Below, one piece after another: positions 1 to 7,608 of a stretch of DNA of 14,051 bases. Position 1 is the stretch's first letter; the number at the start of each line of letters is the position of its first letter. Position numbers and translations under genes: made by a program. Under the pieces are notes generated by a model, which saw only the letters and a list, made by a program, of their open reading frames with translations, did not search any database and was not told where the DNA came from. This stretch comes from CAYMWF01 sp964394085 [NCBI: uncultured Gemmatimonadota bacterium]. Its GTDB lineage: Bacteria > GCA-2686955 > CAYMWF01. Location of the stretch: NCBI GenBank assembly GCA_964394085.1, contig CAYMWF010000114.1:1-14051 (forward strand), written 5' to 3'.

Positions 1-31
1 CTTTCAAGGTCCTCAATTGATGCAATGATAA

Positions 32-625
32 TTACGCGAAGTCAGGAGTCCTGAATTTGAGATAGCTCATTGAAAGTATTACGCGTATTCCGGGAAGTAC
101 GGAAAGCGGTAATTCCAGGATGCCGTTCGGGTAGGCATGCGGATACCTGGGCGAGGAAAGATTGTTGAACACCCCCGGACGGAAAGTGGGGAAAACACTT
201 GAACTGAATTTGTATCCGCATTTTTTTAATATACGGATATCCGTTTCGCTTATTATTCCCAGCGGTGCGCGATACCCTATGGGTTTATGACCGAAATATT
301 CTTCGAAAATTCTTGAGGAAGTGTTCAGTTCTTTTTTTGCATCAAACAGCTTCGTGTCGTGAGTATGTGAATGGCTGTGGTAGTCCTTTGCGAGAAGCTT
401 GATGATCTCAAAACTCTTGGGATGATTGATCAGAAGTTCGGTTACGATGAATGCCGATACCGGTATAGCCATTTTTTTGTTGAACAATTCTGAAAGATCA
501 TGCAGCCCCTGTTCCTTTTCAAGTATATTGAGCTCGCCTGTCCTGTCGCCATAATCCCTTTCAATATCGAGAGTTATACAGGCGAGCCTCTTATCGGTAT
601 CGATAACTCGGTCTACTTTCAGCAT
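32..625 (-). CDS. Polysaccharide deacetylase (NodB-like), short, C-terminus missing
   Basis: NodB-type carbohydrate deacetylase domain, expected to remove N- or O-acetyl groups from a glycan using a metal ion. Visible motifs are ITLDIERDYG (acidic residues D20 and D24), the histidine-rich SHSHTH segment (H83-H89, the metal-binding motif) and GYRAP (R119, P121). I chose the ATG at 625; an in-frame TTG at 637 exists, but the purine-rich AGAGGG sits only about two bases before it. It lies 17 bases after the GT2 gene and is probably cotranscribed with it. The product is 197 residues, while relatives usually run 250-300 and end with a His-containing segment that is absent here. The frame stops at TAA (32-34), near the window edge, so premature truncation or a sequence error cannot be told from a natural short form. 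The domain call is firm; the substrate is unknown. Confidence 0.8.
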   Translation of the reverse strand: MLKVDRVIDTDKRLACITLDIERDYGDRTGELNILEKEQGLHDLSELFNKKMAIPVSAFIVTELLINHPKSFEIIKLLAKDYHSHSHTHDTKLFDAKKELNTSSRIFEEYFGHKPIGYRAPLGIISETDIRILKKCGYKFSSSVFPTFRPGVFNNLSSPRYPHAYPNGILELPLSVLPGIRVILSMSYLKFRTPDFA

Positions 626-642
626 ATGCAGCCGCAAACCCT

Positions 643-1530
643 CTACTCATGCTTTTCCCGTCTCAAGGAGGATACCTGATCCGTCAGCAGCCCGAAGAAG
701 AAAATCAGGATTGATGATAGCAGTAAAAGAACCGTCGTATCGGCTATACCGGCCGGTTTTATCAATATGTCGTGGATCAACGATAAAAAGCCGGTTCCAC
801 CGAGGAACAGGCTTGCGGGCAGAAATATTTTCAACGGTTCAAAAAGTACGACGAGACGCAGCATGAGCAAAATCGTTTGAAACCCGTGACGAAACTGCCT
901 TACCGAGCTCTCCCCGATCCTTGCGTTGATCGTTACCGGAATGTATTTTATCCGTCTGTCGGATTTAAGAAATGCAAACGTACTCGTCGAGGAAAAAGAG
1001 AAGCCGGACGGCAGGAGGTGCATATATTTCAGCAGGATTTCTCTCTTGAAGGCTCTTAATCCGGAATTCAGATCCGGAATCCGGGTTCCCGCCAGCAGGT
1101 CGGCTGATAGACTCAAAACTTTTTTTCCGGGACGCCTGGATAAGGGTTGATGGGATTGATCGGTTCTGGCTCCGACAACCATGTCGTACGCGGGGAAATG
1201 TTCCAATAATCTGTTGATATCTTCCGGGTTGTACTGACCGTCGGCATCGAATAAAACGATAATTCCCGCTGAACTGTTGATTATTCCGGTTTTAATCGCC
1301 GCGCCGTATCCCCTGTTGAAATCATGCCTTATAACCCTGACACTCAGACTCGACGCTATTTTGCAGGTGTCGTCGGTTGAGCCGTCGTCGACTACAATCA
1401 CTTCAACAACAGATTCGGAGCAATGTTTCAGGATGCTTTCGACGACAGCACCGATTGCCGGTTCTTCATTATAGGCTGGAATCACGACGGTGATTTTTTC
1501 TTCGCGATCGTCCCGGTTTCGCGGTTTCAA
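643..1530 (-). CDS. GT2 family glycosyltransferase, polyprenyl-phosphate type
   Basis: Family 2 glycosyltransferase of the dolichyl/polyprenyl-phosphate sugar transferase kind. It is expected to move a sugar from a nucleotide donor to a lipid phosphate on the cytoplasmic membrane face. The N-terminal GT-A fold shows TVVIPAYNEE (14-23), VVDDGSTDD (46-54) and the metal-binding FDADGQ (94-99). Two hydrophobic segments near 233-253 and 266-284 anchor the C-terminus. At 295 residues it is of normal size. The start is TTG at 1530, overlapping the TGA of the upstream gene as TTGA, with GGGGGA about nine bases upstream; no ATG is available near the conserved fold, so a coupled TTG start is likely. 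A lipid-linked sugar made here could feed the neighbouring GT-C-like membrane transferase; that link is inference. Confidence 0.88.
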   Translation of the reverse strand: MKPRNRDDREEKITVVIPAYNEEPAIGAVVESILKHCSESVVEVIVVDDGSTDDTCKIASSLSVRVIRHDFNRGYGAAIKTGIINSSAGIIVLFDADGQYNPEDINRLLEHFPAYDMVVGARTDQSHQPLSRRPGKKVLSLSADLLAGTRIPDLNSGLRAFKREILLKYMHLLPSGFSFSSTSTFAFLKSDRRIKYIPVTINARIGESSVRQFRHGFQTILLMLRLVVLFEPLKIFLPASLFLGGTGFLSLIHDILIKPAGIADTTVLLLLSSILIFFFGLLTDQVSSLRREKHE

Positions 1531-3797
1531 GTTTGCTTTCCCCCGGCCCTGGCGGTGAAGAACATGTATATATATTGAATAACGAGTATCTGTGAAAACA
1601 CCACCAAAATCAGTTGATCATCTATATACCTGCTCATATCAAGACAATATATCATCGCATTGCTCAGATTGATGCAGAAATTGTACATAAATAGAATGAA
1701 TACGGTTATTCCCGGCAAGAAAAGGTTTCGATGACTCCTTTTAGTAAGAAGCATGTAAATCTCTGAAATGAATAATAAAAAAAACAGCATAAAACATACT
1801 AGATATGTTTTCGAAAGATAGAGATAGAAAACGGGAACCCAGCGGCACCTGATCTCCCGGACATCGGACGATGAGTTTCCGGCCTGATACAAGGCATTCT
1901 CATAATCGATATATGGCTTATATTGAATACCGTCTCTGATCGTTAACTGCTCATAATCGTAGCGGCGCGTAAGGAGTTCGTAAGACCAGAAATATATTTC
2001 CCTGTCGGTGAAATATTTTCTGTCCGCGTACATTTCTCCCCGGAAATTGTAAAACTGGCTCATTTCCAGGAAAACCTTCCTGGCATATTGTAATGGATGT
2101 CGGAACACGGACTTCGTGAAGTAATACAGGTAGAAGTTAGTTTTTTCCTCCCCGGACATCCTCTCACTCAAATACTCGCTCATGCCGGATTCGTAAAAGA
2201 GTCGTAAAAAATCGAAACCGAGAAACTTATGCCTGGGTATTTTATCCTCTCGCGCGAATTCCTTTTCGAATGAATTCTTGACCGTCTTCAGCAACTCTCT
2301 CTCGTACCTGTCGAATGAAATGTCTTTTATGTCATTTTCAATTTCTTTGTTTATGATTCCGGCATGAGTCATGAACAGGAACGGGGGTAAAAACGCTTCA
2401 GAGGCTGTATCTCTTTCTATCAGCAGATTTTCCGGTACGTATATGAAAATGAAGGAGAATACCGCCGGGGCCATGAACAACAGCACAACTTTCTGCCATA
2501 ACCTTTTTTTAATGAGAATTACACAGACGGTATAAAAAATAAGATTGAATATCGCGGCCAATACCCAGCGGGGTTGGTACATGAAGAGAAAATAGTTATG
2601 TATAAAAAATAATGGTCCCCATAAGAGCGGAGATCCATCGGCCCTCCTGATGCCGTTTAAAAATTTCACCAGCAGGAAAATCTGGACAATGAGGAAAAAT
2701 GGATAGATCGATTCCCTCAAAATGTAATTTTCGTAAACGACAGGGATTTCCGATAAGAGAAACAGTGCAGTGAGAACCAGTCCTGAAAGATCGTGTCCGA
2801 CTTTTGAAGAGCTTCTCAGCTCGAAAAGATAGAACAAATTCCGCCAGATAACCAGGAGAACGGCCCCGGTCGCAAGACCGATAATGTGTTGAACGATCGA
2901 AATGTAAGCAAAATCGTCGAACACGTTCAAAACACCCAGGATGAAGGAGGGGTAGGGAAAGCTTCTGTGGCAGACCCTGACATATGAACCTGTCTCGAGC
3001 CAGTTTATCGCCGAACCGATAAAGCCCCATACATCGCCGGAGCAGTACGGCAGCTGGTTCATGACTATCCTCTGAAGCAGTGCCGTCGAAAATATCAGGA
3101 AAATGGCCGCGCCGTAAAAAAGCTTATATTCTCCCCCTGCTCCGGGATCCGACTTCAACCATTCATTGATATTATCGGTAAAGCTCGTGAGCGGGGCACT
3201 GCGTCCCCCATGTTGGATGAGTCTCCTTTTTACATGGAAAGAGCAGAAAAATGCGGCAAGCAGAATGAAACCTGTAAAAATGAATGGGGGGAAGAACGTA
3301 TTTGTGAAGAAATAACGATCTCCGGGCCAGTTGAAGATTCTGTTCAGAACCGGGAAGCTTGAGCGGTTGGTTGCGACCGATTCGGGCGGCAGGATAATTG
3401 AATTTTCATCTCCGCCGCTTTTTTGCCGGAGTGAGGGTATTTCGTTTTGTCCGAATTCCTCTTTATGCTCACCGATGGACAGGACGATTCGGGAAATCTC
3501 GCCGGTACTTCTTTCAGGGATGGATACTTCAATTTTTTGATAATTCCGGTTGCCCAGAAAACAGGTCGACCCGGGATAAGGCTCCTTCAGAAGCTCTTCC
3601 CTGATGCCGGAGGGAGAAATTCTGAAGACTTCGATTTGATCGTAAACATTCCCGGGGCAGACGAATTCGACGGAAACCGGCAGTGCGTACCGTGCCGTTC
3701 TCACGCTTACGATGATGTTTCCGGCCCATAAAAAGCAGAAAATTAATATAAATCCGTATATGTTCCGTGTTGATAAGACCTTCCCAGCGCTCATCAT
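1527..3797 (-). CDS. Large multi-pass membrane protein, GT-C-like glycosyltransferase
   Basis: A 756-residue integral membrane protein. One N-terminal membrane segment (about 14-32) is followed by an extracytoplasmic region of about 130 residues, then a run of about ten hydrophobic segments broken by a soluble loop (about 455-650), and finally more membrane segments. Just after a hydrophobic helix, SGDVWGFIGSAINWLETG (253-270) matches the acidic-residue-in-first-loop pattern of lipid-phosphate-sugar-dependent GT-C enzymes, with D255 as the candidate catalytic base. RES at 361-363 and the MSRY segment at 721-724 also resemble GT-C landmarks. It is the first gene of a leftward unit with the GT2 and deacetylase genes. 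Two tandem ATGs (3797 and 3794) are possible; AGG lies better placed for the second. I do not recognise a named family, so acceptor and sugar are unknown. Confidence 0.65.
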   Translation of the reverse strand: MMSAGKVLSTRNIYGFILIFCFLWAGNIIVSVRTARYALPVSVEFVCPGNVYDQIEVFRISPSGIREELLKEPYPGSTCFLGNRNYQKIEVSIPERSTGEISRIVLSIGEHKEEFGQNEIPSLRQKSGGDENSIILPPESVATNRSSFPVLNRIFNWPGDRYFFTNTFFPPFIFTGFILLAAFFCSFHVKRRLIQHGGRSAPLTSFTDNINEWLKSDPGAGGEYKLFYGAAIFLIFSTALLQRIVMNQLPYCSGDVWGFIGSAINWLETGSYVRVCHRSFPYPSFILGVLNVFDDFAYISIVQHIIGLATGAVLLVIWRNLFYLFELRSSSKVGHDLSGLVLTALFLLSEIPVVYENYILRESIYPFFLIVQIFLLVKFLNGIRRADGSPLLWGPLFFIHNYFLFMYQPRWVLAAIFNLIFYTVCVILIKKRLWQKVVLLFMAPAVFSFIFIYVPENLLIERDTASEAFLPPFLFMTHAGIINKEIENDIKDISFDRYERELLKTVKNSFEKEFAREDKIPRHKFLGFDFLRLFYESGMSEYLSERMSGEEKTNFYLYYFTKSVFRHPLQYARKVFLEMSQFYNFRGEMYADRKYFTDREIYFWSYELLTRRYDYEQLTIRDGIQYKPYIDYENALYQAGNSSSDVREIRCRWVPVFYLYLSKTYLVCFMLFFLLFISEIYMLLTKRSHRNLFLPGITVFILFMYNFCINLSNAMIYCLDMSRYIDDQLILVVFSQILVIQYIYMFFTARAGGKQT

Positions 3798-4165
3798 TAC
3801 CTTGACAGCATTGTCGCGTTCAAAGAAATTATTGCCCGCTCGTTCTTGGATAGAATGATTATTCTGCTGCTTTTCAAATAATCACGGCAGGTGAATGAAT
3901 AGAATCGATTGAAGCAACAGAAAACAATTAATACAGGAAGTCCTTTTAGATGCAAGTAAAACGTGGACTTCCCGGTCAGCTGCCGCCCTGAAGCCGCTTT
4001 TCATCTCGTTTCTCCGGGGCTCTACTTTAATGGTGTCATGGTGAGAAGCAGCGAAAGAAAAAACTTGAAAGCAGTAAGAAAACAAAAGAAAGTCAAAGGG
4101 ATGAAAACTGCAGGTCCAGACCCTCGAACCTTTCAATTCTCATTAGCCCGGGCCCGATCTGTCTG
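3798..4165. other. Divergent intergenic region of 368 bases
   Basis: This spacer separates the leftward glycosyltransferase unit from the rightward methyltransferase gene. It is AT-rich, with a purine-rich stretch on the plus strand around 4045-4100. It holds the inverted repeat at 3936-3972 listed separately. On the minus strand TTGAAA is followed after 17 bases by TCTATC, a weak promoter-like pair about 45-80 bases before the GT-C gene. The rightward gene has no visible Shine-Dalgarno sequence. No convincing coding frame or RNA gene was seen. Confidence 0.5.
3936..3972. promoter_or_regulatory. Long inverted repeat, possible operator or RNA hairpin
   Basis: GGAAGTCC at 3936-3943 is the exact reverse complement of GGACTTCC at 3965-3972. 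Inside it, TTTTA (3944-3948) pairs with TAAAA (3957-3961) around an 8-base loop, leaving only a CGT bulge on one side. This gives 13 pairs in total. It sits between two divergent transcription units. No clear T-tract follows on either strand, so a regulator site or leader structure is more likely than a terminator. The function is inferred. Confidence 0.45.
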
Positions 4166-4897
4166 ATGGATAATCGAAACCGAAACAGCTTCAGTTCGGA
4201 AGACGTCAGAAGATTCTGGGACAGTGTCGCGGATATCTATGATGAGGCGAATGCAAGGGTTCAAACGGTGCATAAGCAGCGATACCACGAAGCGATAAAA
4301 TATCTCCCCCGGTCGGACGGATTGAAAATATTGAATGTATGGTCGAGAACCGGCGGGGCTCTCGAAATCCTCGAACCAGTGAAAAAATCTTCGACAATCA
4401 TCAATCTGGAAGTGTCCTTCGAGCTTATCAGAAAAGCTGTATCTCGCGGGCGAAGCGGATTGTGCGCCCAGACAAGCCTTAAGAACCTGCCGGTAAAACC
4501 CGGATCGTTTGATGTCGTATTATCCCTTGAGACGCTGGAGCACTGCCCGGATCCTCGAAAGTTCATCAGTGAAATAAGGCGGGCATTGAAACAGGACGGC
4601 GTTTTGATTATGAGCTGCCCGCCTGCTTTCGCTGAAGTTTTTCTCAGGATATACAGCCGTTTCGCCTCGGGTCACGGGGAAGGTCCCCACAAATTCCTGC
4701 CTTCGAGGATGGTCAAAAGATTTCTCTCAGACGGGGGATTCGAATTATTGGAACATAAAGGCACGGTGTTCCTGCCGTTTGAGAACAGGGTGATCAGAAA
4801 ACTGGATGGAATTGTGACGACTCCGTTGAATTCGCTCGGTTTGTCGGATTTGGGGATACGGCAATTCTATCATGCGAAGAAAGTCGGGATGGAATGA
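4166..4897 (+). CDS. Class I SAM-dependent methyltransferase (Methyltransf_11-like)
   Basis: A 243-residue cytoplasmic methyltransferase of Rossmann fold. The N-terminal RRFWDSVADIYDE is typical of small-molecule and lipid methyltransferases. Motif I is ILNVWSRTGG (55-64), a variant of the usual LDxGxGTG. The acidic residue after strand 2 is probably E82. SFDVVLSLETLEHCPDP (114-130) followed by FISEIRRALKQDGVLIMSCPP is the standard motif IV/post-motif region. The ATG at 4166 is kept because it lies just before the conserved helix, although no Shine-Dalgarno sequence is visible. Its stop overlaps the next gene's start (ATGA), implying translational coupling with the nitroreductase. The acceptor is unknown; the opposed glycan genes make a sugar or lipid acceptor plausible, but this is inference. 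Confidence 0.85.
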   Translation: MDNRNRNSFSSEDVRRFWDSVADIYDEANARVQTVHKQRYHEAIKYLPRSDGLKILNVWSRTGGALEILEPVKKSSTIINLEVSFELIRKAVSRGRSGLCAQTSLKNLPVKPGSFDVVLSLETLEHCPDPRKFISEIRRALKQDGVLIMSCPPAFAEVFLRIYSRFASGHGEGPHKFLPSRMVKRFLSDGGFELLEHKGTVFLPFENRVIRKLDGIVTTPLNSLGLSDLGIRQFYHAKKVGME

Positions 4898-5694
4898 CGC
4901 GCGATACCGGAAAGGTGGAAAGATTGATTACGAGATTGGAGCGACGTTCGATCGAGACTCAGACAGGCGTGCCTTATGACGGGAAACACCTCCTTCCCGG
5001 TCGCCTGGTTGATAGTCCCGATATCGATATGTCGGTTCTGGATGCGATAATAACGCGGAGAACCGTGCGGTCCTATGAGCCGGAGCCTGTGCCCTTTGAA
5101 ATATTCGAGCGGTTGATAAACATAACCACTCATGCACCCAGCGCCTGCAACGAGCAAAACTGGAAAGTCATTTACATCGATGATTCTTCGATTCTCCGGG
5201 ATCTCTATCTGAGGGGGGCGGCGGAGTTTTTGAAGAATTCAAGGCAGGCATTCATTATTGTTTACGACAATCGAACGGATAACAGGGAATACTGGGATCA
5301 TGTTCAGTCGGCCGCGGCGTTCATCAATACCTTTACACTTGTCGCTCACAGTGTCGGGATCGGAACGTGCTGGGTTGCGCATCTTCCGCTCAGGAGGGAG
5401 ATGAAGCGGATATTCGGGATAGACAAGTGCTATGATCCCATTGCTCTCGTATCCTTCGGTTATTACCGGAAGGGGACGAAACTGCTTCCCCGCAGGAGAG
5501 AAGCCGCGCGGATTATTTCGAAGAATTCCTTCCGGTTCAGCGAGTCCGTTGCCGGTTCGGCCAGGAGCCATTTTTCCAGGAGGATCCTCAGGCGTTTTTA
5601 TTACCTGTCTCCTCCGTTTTTAAGGAAAAAGATGAGAAGATTCACCCTGCCCCATGAAAAAAAGTTCTACAATAATGATAGCTCCCCGATGTAG
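4894..5694 (+). CDS. Nitroreductase-family FMN oxidoreductase with basic C-terminal tail
   Basis: A flavoprotein of the nitroreductase superfamily, expected to bind FMN and carry out NAD(P)H-dependent or flavin-mediated redox chemistry. The core begins at MSVLDAIITRRTVRSYEPEPV (from about residue 46) with the RRTVRSY phosphate-binding motif (55-61), then APSACNEQNW (81-90), and later GIGTCWVAHL, the usual segment near the flavin ring. About 45 residues precede the core. A basic, aromatic tail of about 50 residues (from roughly 216) follows it, longer than in a minimal 170-220-residue nitroreductase and possibly a membrane- or partner-contact region. It starts inside the stop of the methyltransferase gene (ATGA), so the two are probably cotranslated. 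The substrate cannot be read from the sequence. Confidence 0.85.
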   Translation: MTRDTGKVERLITRLERRSIETQTGVPYDGKHLLPGRLVDSPDIDMSVLDAIITRRTVRSYEPEPVPFEIFERLINITTHAPSACNEQNWKVIYIDDSSILRDLYLRGAAEFLKNSRQAFIIVYDNRTDNREYWDHVQSAAAFINTFTLVAHSVGIGTCWVAHLPLRREMKRIFGIDKCYDPIALVSFGYYRKGTKLLPRRREAARIISKNSFRFSESVAGSARSHFSRRILRRFYYLSPPFLRKKMRRFTLPHEKKFYNNDSSPM

Positions 5695-5734
5695 AGATAT
5701 TTCATGTCAATGAATGACTGTTCAAGGAGGCAGC

Positions 5735-5821
5735 GTGGTCGACCTTCGAAGGTATCACGGTAGAGCGGGATCCCTTTGTCAAGGGCTGAAAGGTCGGTTC
5801 AGGAATTGGAGCCATAGCTGA
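5735..5821 (+). CDS. Candidate 28-residue small ORF with strong Shine-Dalgarno sequence
   Basis: A perfect AAGGAGG (5724-5730) lies four bases before a GTG that opens a 28-codon frame ending at TGA (5819-5821). The peptide would be basic and begin MVDLRRYHGRAG. It follows the nitroreductase gene by 40 bases and its end overlaps, tail to tail, the 3' end of the radical SAM gene. No homology is recognised. The ribosome site is the only support, and the spacing is short, so this is speculative. Confidence 0.2.
   Translation: MVDLRRYHGRAGSLCQGLKGRFRNWSHS
5772..5785. terminator. Weak hairpin between convergent genes
   Basis: CCCTT and AAGGG pair around a TGTC loop in the short gap between the convergent nitroreductase and radical SAM genes. 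The stem is only five base pairs and no clear T-run follows, so it is at best a weak terminator. Confidence 0.2.
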
Positions 5822-7256
5822 AGGAGAAAATATTGAGGCCGCCGATAGCCAGGTTCCGCACCGTTTTCCAGTTCCTTATGCCGAATAACCGCCTGGCGAT
5901 ATAGCTCGGTCTCAAATAGAATTTCCTGTAAAATCTCTTAACTGTTTTTTTCAGTGTTTCACCATCGACATCACAGTAGATATGATTGAAGTCTCCCTCC
6001 AGGTGGAGACGTTTCATTGCGGCATTTTCAGCTCCGTCTCCGATGGAATCGTCTGCTTCCACTACTCTGCGAAATAAAGGCGTGCCCGGATAAGGCGTGC
6101 AGATTCCGAATGTTACGGTAGTCGGTTTCGTTTCCAGCGCAAAATTCAGAGTATCTTCCATGGACCGGATGGTCTCGCCGGGACTCCCGAGCATGAAATG
6201 AGCGTGCGTATCGATACCCGCTTCATGACACATTTCTATTGCCAGTCTGTTCTGTTGAACAGTGACCTCTTTTTTCATCGCATCCAGTACTTCCTGATTG
6301 CCCGATTCGGTTCCGAATTTAATCAGGTGGCATCCCGCTTTTTTCATTGCCGCAAGCATTTCGCGATCTACGGTATCCGTTCTGGCATTACATATCCATG
6401 GGAATACATATCCTCGATTTCGTATGCCCTTGCAGATATCCATGACTCTTCGCCTGTCGGCGGTGAAGGTTTCATCTCTGAAATATATTTCCCTGATTCC
6501 CCTGGATAGATAGTAGCCGATATCATCCAGTACCTTTCCGGTCGACTGGAATCTCCACCTGGCGCCGTGAAAAAATGGTGCTGTACAATAATTGCACCTG
6601 CTCGGGCAACCGTGCGAAGTAGAAACGGTCAGATACGGCAGCTCGATGACGATGGGGTTAAAATATTCGACATTTTTCGGCAAAAAGTCCGTATTCAACG
6701 CGGGTATCGTATCAAGATCTTCAAGAAACGGATATCTCTCGTTCTTGATTACGGTTCCATCTTCAAGCTTCGAAACCACGCCTCTGGTTTTCCCGGCTTT
6801 GTCTATATCAGCGGTTTCGAGAGCGGCGGCCAGATCCCTCAGAACCATTTCCGGTTCCCGCTGAACGGCAAAATCGATACCTCTTTCCAGGGTATCCTCC
6901 GGCATGAATGTGGGATGGGACCCGAACGCCGCCGTCAATAATCCGGGCGACTGTTTTTTCAATTCTTTTATATACTTGGCATCGCTGTTGATCGTCATCA
7001 CCGAGGTGGAAACGATAAGAAGCCCGGAACCCCGCATTCTTCGCGTGACTTCTTTGACGCTCAGCTGCTCCGCCTGTGCGTCGACGAATATTACATCGTG
7101 ACCTTCATTTTCCAGTATTGTCGCGATGGTCAATAATTCAAAAGGGGGTACGGTGCCGCCGCCGATGCGTCTCCCGCCGCACCAGGCTCCGTACAGGACG
7201 TCTCTGGCGATATTCGACTTGAAATCGAGACAGGGTTCTATAACGGCGATTCTCAT
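5799..7256 (-). CDS. B12-binding-domain radical SAM protein
   Basis: A 485-residue protein with an N-terminal cobalamin-binding-like Rossmann domain (about 1-150). It includes a GSHPTFMPEDTL segment (112-123) seen in this superfamily, but no DxHxxG base-off motif was noticed. A radical SAM barrel follows from about 205. The 4Fe-4S/SAM cysteines are C217, C221 and C224 in HGCPSRCNYC (CxxxCxxC). Downstream, FGTESGNQEVLDAM and HFMLGSPGET match conserved core segments of B12-radical SAM enzymes. The C-terminal 70 or so residues are a variable tail. The start ATG at 7256 is the first available, because an in-frame TGA lies two codons upstream; the Shine-Dalgarno sequence is weak. It appears to be a single-gene unit with its own promoter. 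Such enzymes methylate or rearrange unactivated carbons; the substrate here is unknown. Confidence 0.9.
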   Translation of the reverse strand: MRIAVIEPCLDFKSNIARDVLYGAWCGGRRIGGGTVPPFELLTIATILENEGHDVIFVDAQAEQLSVKEVTRRMRGSGLLIVSTSVMTINSDAKYIKELKKQSPGLLTAAFGSHPTFMPEDTLERGIDFAVQREPEMVLRDLAAALETADIDKAGKTRGVVSKLEDGTVIKNERYPFLEDLDTIPALNTDFLPKNVEYFNPIVIELPYLTVSTSHGCPSRCNYCTAPFFHGARWRFQSTGKVLDDIGYYLSRGIREIYFRDETFTADRRRVMDICKGIRNRGYVFPWICNARTDTVDREMLAAMKKAGCHLIKFGTESGNQEVLDAMKKEVTVQQNRLAIEMCHEAGIDTHAHFMLGSPGETIRSMEDTLNFALETKPTTVTFGICTPYPGTPLFRRVVEADDSIGDGAENAAMKRLHLEGDFNHIYCDVDGETLKKTVKRFYRKFYLRPSYIARRLFGIRNWKTVRNLAIGGLNIFSFSYGSNS

Positions 7257-7345
7257 GTTTCAGCTAGAGATTAAAAGAACAGAATGGATCCGGGCAATTA
7301 CACCGGATTCAGGGGGCGCGCTTGGTTCATCCTCCTTTCGAAGGA

Positions 7346-7374
7346 ATTATAGCTATTTTCGTTATCCGGCGCAA
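7346..7374 (-). promoter_or_regulatory. Sigma70-type promoter for the radical SAM gene
   Basis: Read on the minus strand, TTGCGC (7374-7369) is followed after exactly 17 bases by a perfect TATAAT (7351-7346). The expected start of transcription is about 80 bases before the ATG at 7256. The -10 match is complete and the -35 is moderate. Confidence 0.6.
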
Positions 7375-7437
7375 CAGGCCGGCAGCCGGGTAATTGACTG
7401 AGTTACTGAATTATCCCATGTAAACCCTGCGCCCCTG

Positions 7438-7605
7438 CATACGGTCTTGGATGCGGTCCCGGATGCAACCCCGGATGCGGTCCCGGATACGGTTCCGGAT
7501 ACGATCCCGGACGCAGCCTCGGATGCGATCTTGGCTGCGATCGCGGATGCGGTCCCGGATGCGGTCCCGGATGCGGTCCCCAGTGCAGCCCCGAACGTGG
7601 TTCCC
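7438..7605. repeat. 12-bp tandem array, 14 units
   Basis: Fourteen consecutive 12-base units with consensus GATGCGGTCCCG and no length variation; four units match the consensus exactly and the edges are more diverged. It begins close to the selenoprotein gene's stop codon and fills much of the spacer towards the radical SAM gene. Because 12 is a multiple of three, it creates repetitive open frames on both strands (D-A-V-P tetrapeptides on plus), which I regard as by-products. Confidence 0.95.
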
Positions 7606-7608
7606 GAT

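Noticed and set aside
3963-4166. 67-codon basic frame ending on the methyltransferase start
   Set aside because: It starts with GTG inside the inverted repeat, has no ribosome site and no recognisable similarity; the TGATG overlap may be chance.
5742-5753. Perfect palindrome ACCTTCGAAGGT, with a similar CCTTTCGAAGG at 7334-7344
   Set aside because: They flank the radical SAM gene, but they are short and without further support, so coincidence is adequate.
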